Positions 1-6,434 of a stretch of 11,081 bases of DNA are shown here, in pieces. The translations under genes were made by a program, and so were the position numbers. The notes beneath the pieces are model-generated. The model was not told the DNA's origin and ran no database searches. It was given only the letters and a program-made list of their open reading frames with translations. Source of the DNA: Bacteroidia bacterium (GTDB lineage: Bacteria; Bacteroidota; Bacteroidia; Bacteroidales; BM523); assembly GCA_016209245.1 (NCBI GenBank), contig JACQWN010000221.1, positions 1-11,081 of the forward strand, in the 5' to 3' direction. How positions within the stretch are numbered: position 1 is the stretch's first letter; each line of letters begins with the position of its first letter.

Positions 1-204
1 AACACTTGAACACTTGAACACTTGAACACTTGAACACTTGAACACTTGAACACTTGAAAACTTGAACACTTGAACACTTGAACACTTGAACACTTGAACA
101 CTTGAACACTTGAACACTTAAACACTTAAAAACTTAAACACTTAAACACTTAAACACATAAACACTTAAACACTTCAATACTTTAATACTTTAATACTTT
201 AATA
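1..204. repeat. 8-bp tandem repeat array (AACACTTG)n
   Basis: There are 25 complete 8-bp units plus a half unit, in perfect register. Units 1-14 (1-112) are AACACTTG, except unit 8 (AAAACTTG, 57-64). Units 15-21 (113-168) become AACACTTA, with variants AAAACTTA and AACACATA. Unit 22 is AACACTTC, units 23-25 (177-200) are AATACTTT, and the array ends in AATA at 201-204. It therefore decays stepwise towards the gene on its right. Its last bases include the stop codon (199-201) and last Tyr codon of the minus-strand Fe-S protein gene. The left edge is at or beyond the window start, so the full length is unknown. The plus strand is closed by TGA in every frame. The perfect part of the minus strand is open, but no gene is suggested. 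It may be a variable-number tandem repeat in a 3' untranslated or intergenic region. Confidence 0.97.
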
Positions 205-918
205 CCCTGAAGCAAGAACATCGGCAATATGAATTGTTTTAATTGGAAGTGCATGTTTTTTGATATATGCCTCAAGATGCATCAGACATGATGCTTCAGT
301 TGAAACAATATATTCAGCGCCTGTTGCAAGTGCATTTTCAACTTTTTGCTTGGCCATAGCTGTCGAAATCGGCTCAAATTTAATAGAAAATGTTCCTCCA
401 AAACCGCAGCACATATCGGTCTTTTCCATTTCGAGCAGTTGTAATCCCTTGACATGCTTTAATAAAATACGGGGTTCATCTTTTATACCATATTCCCGCA
501 AAGCATTGCATGAATCGTGATAAGTTATTTTAAAAGGGAAATTAGCTCCTGTATCTTTTATTTTCAGGTGATTTACAAGGAAATCGGTTAACTCCACTAT
601 ATTTTTGCACACTTTTTCATAATTATGTTTCGCAGGAATATTTTTAAAAAGTTCGGGGTATCTTTTTTTTACAAAGCCGGCACATGAAGCTGAAGGACAA
701 ACAATTGGACGATCGTTTTGAAAATCAGAAATGAATTTCTCAGCAACATCTCTGGCTTCTTTCCAGTAGCCGGTGTTGAAAGCCGGTTGACCACAACAGG
801 TCTGATTTGTATTATAATTCACATTTATGCCTGATTTTTCCAATATCCTGACTACATTGAAAGCAGTCGAAGGGTAAAGCTGGTCAATAAAACATGGTAT
901 GAAAAGGTCAACAATCAT
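199..918 (-). CDS. lutA: LutA/YkgE-type (Fe-S)-binding oxidoreductase subunit
   Basis: This 239-residue protein has the length of LutA and YkgE, the cysteine-rich subunit of the LutABC L-lactate oxidation complex. Two CCG-type cysteine-rich domains are visible. Domain 1 has C9, C41-C42-G43, C74 and C79; domain 2 has C137, C170-C171-G172 and C211. These motifs bind an Fe-S cluster in the family (as in heterodisulfide reductase HdrB and GlcF). There is no signal peptide or membrane segment, so it is cytosolic or peripheral. The ATG at 916-918 lies six A residues after the stop codon of the upstream surface-protein gene, which suggests co-transcription. The usual partners LutB (ferredoxin-like with flavin-linked electron transfer) and LutC are not in the window; if present they would lie beyond the tandem array. 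The family is clear, but lactate as substrate is inferred from homology, and glycolate or another hydroxy acid is possible. Confidence 0.9.
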   Translation of the reverse strand: MIVDLFIPCFIDQLYPSTAFNVVRILEKSGINVNYNTNQTCCGQPAFNTGYWKEARDVAEKFISDFQNDRPIVCPSASCAGFVKKRYPELFKNIPAKHNYEKVCKNIVELTDFLVNHLKIKDTGANFPFKITYHDSCNALREYGIKDEPRILLKHVKGLQLLEMEKTDMCCGFGGTFSIKFEPISTAMAKQKVENALATGAEYIVSTEASCLMHLEAYIKKHALPIKTIHIADVLASGY

Positions 919-924
919 AAAAAA

Positions 925-3375
925 TTAATCTTTACATTGCCTGAAATACAGCTCTTTCACTTTAGGATTTTCGAAAATCTGAACGGAAAAATGGTTACTA
1001 TCGAAAAGTTCGCAGAAGCGGTGAGGATATTCCTGGCTGGCACGTATCATAGCATTTGTGAATTTTTGTGATTGTGCGCGGTCGGGAAAATAACTGCATA
1101 ATGAAAAATATAAAAATAATAATTCTTCAAATATTACCTGGTCATCAATAAATGGCTCAAGCAATTTTACCGCAAATTCGTAATCATTCTGTCCTATAAA
1201 AAGATAAGAAAGTTTAAGGGCATTTTGCCAGTTCGATTCCCTGATATCAATAATTTTTTTAACCCTTTCCAGGCTTTCAATCATTTTTGGATGGGGTGTG
1301 TCAAGTGTATCAAGAACTTCAATAATTTTAAATTGAAATTTCAGATTCAGGGCATCAACAGTAGGTTTACTCAAAACAGATTCATATAATATCTCTATTT
1401 CCTGTTGTATCTCATCAATCTTTTCAATTTCATCAAGTTTTTCATGAAGAATATCACAATAAAGACGATTGAAATTAATATATACATTTTCGGGAACTAT
1501 CCTGTTCAATTTATGAATTATGTCACAATATTCTCCTTCTAAATCTGAAAGATTAATATAGTTTTCCATCCAGAGCTTATTCATTAACAGACCTGAAAGT
1601 TTTAATTTATTTATCCGTAATCCGTTAGTTTCAGTTATATCAGGTATTTCCTGATTAGTAAACGCCTCTTTATCGTATTCGTCAGCAATTATTTTTTTTA
1701 AAATATATTTCTGAATCGAAAGCGCCAGAGGCAAATCATTATTTTTTACTGCTTTATTGAACATTTTTACTACATAAGGTTGTTCCTTGTAACCCTCAAC
1801 ATCATAAGTAGCTTTCATCTCAATTAAAGCATACCTGTGTTTCTCAAGCATCGGCTCAAGTTTTTCTTTAAGATTGTTTTTCTGGATATAATCCTGAAGC
1901 TCGTTAATCGGCAATTCTGCAAGTGAAGCATATTCAGTGCTTTTAATATCGTTTTTGAAATTATCTAAATTATATGATTTAATGATTTTAGTTTTTATCT
2001 TGGTTTTCTGCATTGATTTGAATGCTTCGACAATACTCTCAGCTCTGTGTGCTTGCAGGTTGCGGTTTACTTCATCTGAACCCTCCACAGAAGAATAGGC
2101 GGTAATTGTAAGTTCATTTATCGTAAAATCAGGTTCATTGAGCGCCTGAAGAAAGGCTTTAATATCTTCTTTTTTATATTCCGATTTTCCAGCTTCAAAG
2201 GGTATTTTAAATTTTAAAACTGCATCTTTCGCTACCGGTTTGTACTCGTTCCCAGCTATAGTAATTGTATCTGCCAATAATTCAAGTATATCTTCATATT
2301 CCACATCTGCTTTGGCTATATATGTTTTTTGCAGGTTCCTGCAGACATGGTTATCCTGTATAATTATAAGATTTAGCTCATATTCATTCCCAATTCCTTC
2401 AGGCATTTTACCCAAGCAAACAACAATTTCATTCGACTTTTTTCCAATGATTTGATTCTTTTTATATAGTTGATTTGTCCATATTCTTTTTAATAATATA
2501 CCCTTGTTATTCAGATTATTGTCAATAATATTAGCTCCTTCACATAAATATTGACTTTTTTGTATTATATCAACAGCAAGTCCATCTTTTGGTTTTTTAA
2601 TCAATTTTTTTAATGCTTGTAAATTATTATATTTGAAATATATGAAACCGTTTTCAACATGTAATCCTTTCTGCAGGTCTTCAATATTCCTGAATTGCTC
2701 GCATCTGTTGCATATTTTTTCGTCAAAGGGTTGTAAACCGTAACTTTTTGTCGTAAAAGGAACAGCAAGCTCACCCATTCTTTTTGCCCCCTGATTTAAT
2801 GACTGAAAATTACCAAGAACAAAAGAAACGAACAATTTTTTTCCCGATTTATCCATATATGCTCCAAGCCCAGCTTTAATATATTTGGGATCACTTAACG
2901 CAGGCAGATATTGCTTATTAGTAAACCATTTAAAAACTATTTCATCAGCAGCTTCTTTGAAGGTAAGCAAATCTTTTCCTCTGTAAACCGAAATTTTCTT
3001 AACAAGCTCAAATGCTTTATTTGACCCTCCATAATAAACTAAGCGCTTACCTGTATTTTTAAATTGTCCGGACCCTGTTACTGTTTCTTCATCTGTTTCA
3101 GCCATATATGATGCTTGAACGTCTGCAGCATTTTCCAATATAGTATCTGGCTGTAATGGTTCAAGGTTGTATCTGAATATACGCTGCTTGTTTATCTGAA
3201 ACAAAAGTATTTCATTAAACATTTTTTTATTGAAATCATCCGGCTTAATCTTCTCTCCGAACTTCTGATATATTAATATAGTATCAACCCATTTGTTATA
3301 AACCTGACCGAATAAGATTAATGGGGAAGAAATCAATAAAAGCAATAAAAGAGCTCTCGCGTAAGGAAAAAGCAT
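925..3375 (-). CDS. Secreted CAP-like / OmpA-like fusion protein with helical C-terminal region
   Basis: The preferred start is ATG at 3373-3375, giving 816 residues: MLFPYARALLLLLLISSP begins a good signal peptide ending near FGQ. The frame can be extended to a TTG at 3396 (823 residues), but that would put seven polar residues before the signal. Numbering below uses the 823-residue form. Residues about 56-197 resemble a CAP/SCP domain: LEP-LQPDTILENAADVQASYM, later FKWFTNKQYLPALSDPKYI, then the GLGAY strand. Residues about 390-530 resemble an OmpA C-terminal domain: a KFKIPFEAG strand, LTITAYSSVEGS, then NRNLQAHRAESIVEAF. Residues about 540-823 are helix-rich, TPR-like and without clear motifs. 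It is probably periplasmic or attached to the outer membrane or peptidoglycan. The two CAP histidine positions appear to be Gln (Q94, Q162), so enzymatic or metal-binding activity is doubtful. The lutA-type gene follows 6 bp downstream. Domain calls are by eye; function is unknown. Confidence 0.8.
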   Translation of the reverse strand: MLFPYARALLLLLLISSPLILFGQVYNKWVDTILIYQKFGEKIKPDDFNKKMFNEILLFQINKQRIFRYNLEPLQPDTILENAADVQASYMAETDEETVTGSGQFKNTGKRLVYYGGSNKAFELVKKISVYRGKDLLTFKEAADEIVFKWFTNKQYLPALSDPKYIKAGLGAYMDKSGKKLFVSFVLGNFQSLNQGAKRMGELAVPFTTKSYGLQPFDEKICNRCEQFRNIEDLQKGLHVENGFIYFKYNNLQALKKLIKKPKDGLAVDIIQKSQYLCEGANIIDNNLNNKGILLKRIWTNQLYKKNQIIGKKSNEIVVCLGKMPEGIGNEYELNLIIIQDNHVCRNLQKTYIAKADVEYEDILELLADTITIAGNEYKPVAKDAVLKFKIPFEAGKSEYKKEDIKAFLQALNEPDFTINELTITAYSSVEGSDEVNRNLQAHRAESIVEAFKSMQKTKIKTKIIKSYNLDNFKNDIKSTEYASLAELPINELQDYIQKNNLKEKLEPMLEKHRYALIEMKATYDVEGYKEQPYVVKMFNKAVKNNDLPLALSIQKYILKKIIADEYDKEAFTNQEIPDITETNGLRINKLKLSGLLMNKLWMENYINLSDLEGEYCDIIHKLNRIVPENVYINFNRLYCDILHEKLDEIEKIDEIQQEIEILYESVLSKPTVDALNLKFQFKIIEVLDTLDTPHPKMIESLERVKKIIDIRESNWQNALKLSYLFIGQNDYEFAVKLLEPFIDDQVIFEELLFLYFSLCSYFPDRAQSQKFTNAMIRASQEYPHRFCELFDSNHFSVQIFENPKVKELYFRQCKD

Positions 3376-3401
3376 CGTATTAATATTATATAACAAACGG
3401 G

Positions 3402-3547
3402 ATAAATTTCAGCATTTTGAAAAGTTGGTAGTAGTAGTTGGTAGTAAGTAGTAGCAATCCGACTACCAACTACCGCTACCAACTACTAACTCGTAATTGT
3501 TGCTGAAATTTATACTGTGTAAAGTATAAATCTACCAACTTTCAAAA
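3402..3547. repeat. Structured inverted-repeat element in divergent intergenic region
   Basis: Several inverted pairs are interleaved here. Arm A, ATAAATTTCAGCA (3402-3414), is matched perfectly by 3501-3513. Arm B, TTTTGAAAAGTTGGTAG (3415-3431), is matched by 3532-3547 with one base fewer in an A/T run. Because B lies inside the A pair and B' outside it, both pairs cannot form one simple hairpin. In the centre, short words of the GTTGGTAGTA type (3424-3454) face their complements (3461-3490), including an exact 13-bp pair 3432-3444/3476-3488. A further hairpin is TTTATACT (3509-3516) / AGTATAAA (3523-3530) with a 6-nt loop. The element lies between the divergent genes starting at 3375 (-) and 3628 (+). 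It may be a small palindromic mobile element or a structured 5' leader of the minus-strand gene; the sequence cannot decide. Confidence 0.8.
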
Positions 3548-3567
3548 ATAATAATTTTTTTCGAATA

Positions 3568-3597
3568 TTGAATATCGAAAATTTTCATGTAAATTTG
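3568..3597 (+). promoter_or_regulatory. Bacteroidota-type promoter for the membrane protein gene
   Basis: A TTG (3568-3570) is followed by a 19-nt spacer and TAAATTTG (3590-3597), matching the known Bacteroidota pattern of a TTG -33 element and a TAnnTTTG -7 element. Transcription would start near 3604, about 24 nt before the ATG at 3628. A short inverted pair TTCGA (3560-3564) / TCGAA (3575-3579) straddles the -33 element and could be an operator, although such a pair can arise by chance. This promoter argues against translation starting at the in-frame TTG at 3568, since that codon would be upstream of the transcript start. Confidence 0.65.
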
Positions 3598-3627
3598 TTC
3601 TCTGTTAAAAGTATCATAATTGCAGTT

Positions 3628-4401
3628 ATGAGATATAAAGTATTATTCTGGATTTTAGCTGTACTTCTAACTATCATAACCGCTTATTACCAACGTATCA
3701 CCGGGCCTACTTATCCAATATCAGGCGAAATAGAGCTTAATCGTCAGGAATATTCATTCAAGCTACCCAGAAGCCATGCAGGAAATACAGATTGTATGCT
3801 GATGCTTGAAATTCCTGATACAGCCGGGAATGCAATGCTTTTTTATCGCAGGTTTCCTTCAGGCGATGAATGGAATCAGCTTACATTCAATAGGCAAAAT
3901 GGAACATTGATTGCGTATCTGCCTCATCAGCCCCCGGCTGGTAAGCTTCAGTATTATATAACCGTTACAGGGCAATCTGTTTCAAAAGATATAGCAAAAA
4001 AAGACCCTATTATCATCCGATTCAGGGATGATGTTCCTGCTTTAATTATGATTCCGCATATTTTTTTTATGTTTATTGCAATGCTTTTATCAAACGTGTC
4101 CGGTTTATTTACACTTAAAAAGCTCAAATCGTTCCGCTTATACAGCGTATTGACATTAATTGTTTTATTTACCGGCGGTTTTATTTTTGGTCCAATTATG
4201 CAGAAGTACGCCTTTGGAGAATTCTGGACCGGCTTCCCTCTTGGAAAAGACCTCACCGATACAAAAACATTAGTCGCCTTTACAGGATGGTTAATTGCAA
4301 TACTCCTTAATTTGAAAAAAGAACGGCCCTGGGCGGTAATAACTGCCGCTGTATTATTACTTATAACTTATTCTATTCCTCACAGTCTGCTCGGTTCGTA
4401 A
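3628..4401 (+). CDS. Uncharacterised membrane protein with N-terminal periplasmic domain and five TM helices
   Basis: I do not recognise a named family. From the ATG at 3628 the protein has 257 residues; the frame extends to a TTG at 3568 (277 residues), but the promoter at 3568-3597 favours the ATG. Helix 1 spans about residues 5-20. A beta-rich, probably periplasmic domain follows (about 21-135; conspicuous RITGPTYPISG at 24-34). Four helices come after it, at about 138-160, 172-190, 213-229 and 236-250. Basic loops KKLK (164-167) and LKKER (229-233) fit the cytoplasmic side, so the N-terminus would be inside and both the domain and the C-terminus in the periplasm. No cysteine pair, haem motif or catalytic signature is visible. 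Its stop codon touches the stop codon of the convergent acyl-CoA dehydrogenase gene. A sensor, transport accessory or envelope role is possible but unsupported. Confidence 0.8.
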   Translation: MRYKVLFWILAVLLTIITAYYQRITGPTYPISGEIELNRQEYSFKLPRSHAGNTDCMLMLEIPDTAGNAMLFYRRFPSGDEWNQLTFNRQNGTLIAYLPHQPPAGKLQYYITVTGQSVSKDIAKKDPIIIRFRDDVPALIMIPHIFFMFIAMLLSNVSGLFTLKKLKSFRLYSVLTLIVLFTGGFIFGPIMQKYAFGEFWTGFPLGKDLTDTKTLVAFTGWLIAILLNLKKERPWAVITAAVLLLITYSIPHSLLGS

Positions 4402-6183
4402 TCAAAAATTATACCGGTTATCTTCAATTAATTTCGCTGCAATCCTTCTCCTTGCTTCTTTTATATTAACAGGCAGAGCTTTTGTAAAATAATGTAACCC
4501 TTTGTGCAACAATCCGGCTTTCTCGCTTTCAACAGAATAGAGTGCATCGTGTCCGTATTTTGAAATGCTATATGCAGTGTCATACAAGTAAACATCGAGA
4601 ATATCTTTGTAAATTTTCACTGTATCGGCGCATTTAATATTTTCGAGTTTTTGTACTCTTAGCAATGCTGATTCGGCAGCATAAGCTTCAATCATCATGT
4701 CGCTGATATTCATCAGAACTTCCTGTTCGGTAGAAAGAACTTTGCCAAATTTTTCAATAGCTGCTCCTATTACCATCAGGGTTGCTTTTTTCAAATTACC
4801 TGTAATCTGCCTCCCTGCTTCAAAATAATCAGTGCTGAAATCAAAAGAATCAGGCAATGAATTTAAACTATCCATCAGGCATTTAATAGCCGGGTTCAAA
4901 TCATATATTCCTTTCTGTCCTCTTTTTATTGCGGTATCTGAAGCCCATAATCTGTTAATTTCGTTTGTCCCTTCAAATATTCTGTTGATTCTTGAATCGC
5001 GGTAAGCCCGGTCGGCGGGGGCTTCAGCAGAAAATCCCATTCCACCGTAAATTTGCACCATTTCATCAACAATATAATCAAGTGCCTCTGAACCAAGAAC
5101 CTTGAGCATGGCGCATTCCACCTGATAATCGGCATTAGCATCAATTACAGCATTCCCTTTTTCCATTCCTTGTTCTATAAATTTTTCAATCAGTTTTTCG
5201 ATATCCATTGTTGCACGATAGACTGCCGATTCGGTAACCCATGTCTTAATCACCTTTTCCGCCAGCTTGTGCTGAATAGCTCCAAAGCCGGAGATAAACG
5301 AACCAAATTGTTTCCTTTCGTTGGCATAGTTTACAGTCTGTGTAATGGCTTTTTTACATCCGCCAAGCACTGTAGCTCCCAATTTTATTCTTCCTATATG
5401 CAAAATATTAATAGCTATTCTGAAACCTTCGCCCCTCTTACCTAACAAATTTTCCACAGGAACTTTGACATCGTTGAAAAATATTTGACATGTTGACGAA
5501 CCTTTTATGCCCATTTTCTTTTCTTCGGGATTTATGGTTATTCCTTCAAAACTCCTTTCAACAATAAAAGCGCTGAGAATACGGTCGTTATCAATTTTTG
5601 CAAAGACCGTATATATATCGGCAAAACCGCCGTTGGTAATCCACATTTTTTGGCCGTTCAGAATATAAAATTTTCCGCATTCCGAAAGGGTCGCTTTAGT
5701 TTTTCCGGCGTTAGCATCGGAACCGGCATCCGGTTCGGTCAGGCAGTAAGCAGCAATCCATTCACCGGTAGCTAACCTGGAAATATATTTTTGTTTTTGT
5801 TGTTCATTTCCATAATATAGTATTGGCAATGTGCCAATTCCAGTGTGAGCCATATAAGCAACAGCAAATGAATAGCCGGAACCAAAAGCTTCATTAGCCC
5901 TCATTACAGTCAGGTACGATTGGTCAAACCCATTGTATTCTGCCGGAACAGAAATTCCAAGCAAACCAAGTTCTCCCGATTTAGTAATAAGATTGCGCAT
6001 TAGGCCCGGTTCCATATTATCAATCCGGTTTAGATTCGGAAATACCTCGGTTGCAAGAAAATCTTCACAGGTTTTGGCTATCATAACCTGTTCTTCGTTA
6101 AATTCTTCAGGAATAAAAATATTATCAAAGCTCGTTTCTTTAACAAGAAACTCGCTGCCTTTCAATAATTCGATATTTTCCAT
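4402..6183 (-). CDS. Acyl-CoA dehydrogenase, FadE/VLCAD-like long form
   Basis: This 593-residue flavoenzyme oxidises a fatty acyl-CoA to the trans-2-enoyl-CoA in beta-oxidation and passes electrons to electron-transfer flavoprotein. Both family signatures are intact: CLTEPDAGSDANA at 147-159 and QIYGGMGF...RAYRD at 377-396. WITNGG (181-186) is the FAD-contact strand, ANERKQFG (287-294) is conserved, and the catalytic base is expected to be E404 in IFEGTNEI, as in VLCAD and MCAD. About 165 residues after the core (from about 430) form the extra C-terminal region seen in VLCAD, ACAD9 and Bacillus FadE (594 residues), so a long-chain substrate is likely. ATG is at 6181-6183 and a TAAATTTG element lies 31 bp upstream. 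No other beta-oxidation gene is in the window. The family is certain; the chain length is inferred. Confidence 0.95.
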   Translation of the reverse strand: MENIELLKGSEFLVKETSFDNIFIPEEFNEEQVMIAKTCEDFLATEVFPNLNRIDNMEPGLMRNLITKSGELGLLGISVPAEYNGFDQSYLTVMRANEAFGSGYSFAVAYMAHTGIGTLPILYYGNEQQKQKYISRLATGEWIAAYCLTEPDAGSDANAGKTKATLSECGKFYILNGQKMWITNGGFADIYTVFAKIDNDRILSAFIVERSFEGITINPEEKKMGIKGSSTCQIFFNDVKVPVENLLGKRGEGFRIAINILHIGRIKLGATVLGGCKKAITQTVNYANERKQFGSFISGFGAIQHKLAEKVIKTWVTESAVYRATMDIEKLIEKFIEQGMEKGNAVIDANADYQVECAMLKVLGSEALDYIVDEMVQIYGGMGFSAEAPADRAYRDSRINRIFEGTNEINRLWASDTAIKRGQKGIYDLNPAIKCLMDSLNSLPDSFDFSTDYFEAGRQITGNLKKATLMVIGAAIEKFGKVLSTEQEVLMNISDMMIEAYAAESALLRVQKLENIKCADTVKIYKDILDVYLYDTAYSISKYGHDALYSVESEKAGLLHKGLHYFTKALPVNIKEARRRIAAKLIEDNRYNF

Positions 6184-6213
6184 AAGTCAAAAGGTTTTTT
6201 CGGTTAAAGAGTG

Positions 6214-6221
6214 CAAATTTA
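6214..6221 (-). promoter_or_regulatory. Probable -7 promoter element of the acyl-CoA dehydrogenase gene
   Basis: On the minus strand this reads TAAATTTG, an exact TAnnTTTG. Transcription would start near 6207, giving a leader of about 24 nt before the ATG at 6183. A TTTG lies further upstream (minus strand, ending at 6237), but only 15 nt separate it from the -7 element. That is shorter than the usual spacing, so the -33 element is uncertain. The hairpin at 6277-6348 lies just upstream. Confidence 0.5.
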
Positions 6222-6276
6222 AGAAAATATGACTCCCAAAAAAGGTAACTTCTCCATATTTACAGGTAAAGGATTT

Positions 6277-6348
6277 GAAAGTATGAAAGTGAGACAATGA
6301 GAAAGTGAGACTGTGCACACTTTCTCATTGTCTCACTTTCTCACTTTC
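6277..6348. repeat. Long inverted repeat (31-bp stem, 10-nt loop) built of GAAAGTGAGA-like words
   Basis: Positions 6285-6307 and 6318-6340 are perfectly complementary over 23 bp with a 10-nt loop (AGACTGTGCA). The pairing continues outward to 6277 and 6348 with two mismatches, making a stem of 31 pairs. The arms themselves consist of near-repeats of GAAAGTGAGA and GAGAAAGTGAGA. The element lies between the stop codon of the ATPase gene (6435) and the promoter of the acyl-CoA dehydrogenase gene (6214-6221), both read leftwards. It could end or protect the upstream transcript, but no T-run follows on the minus strand, so it is not a standard intrinsic terminator. Confidence 0.9.
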
Positions 6349-6434
6349 CCTTATTTCCCTGCATGTATTGAGATGATACCAAAAAAGTATTAGAATTTTT
6401 GGGATACTACAAATTGTAGAGAAATGCCTAATGG

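Noticed and set aside
3402..3547. CRISPR-like or invertible promoter region
   Set aside because: The repeats are interleaved inverted arms and short words, with no regular repeat-spacer layout and no recombinase gene nearby.
3543..3550. Firm minus-strand promoter TATTTTTG for the CAP-OmpA gene
   Set aside because: The word fits TAnnTTTG but lies in an A/T run with no TTG at the right distance; kept only as a possibility in the findings.
3568..3627. N-terminal extension of the membrane protein from TTG 3568
   Set aside because: The codon is part of the likely -33 element and lies upstream of the expected transcript start.
5170..6232. Plus-strand reading frames inside the acyl-CoA dehydrogenase gene
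   Set aside because: They are antisense to a full-length enzyme with intact motifs and show no recognisable domains.
6277..6348. Standard intrinsic terminator for the ATPase gene
   Set aside because: The stem is very strong, but no T-run follows it on the minus strand, and it lies about 90 bp beyond the stop codon.
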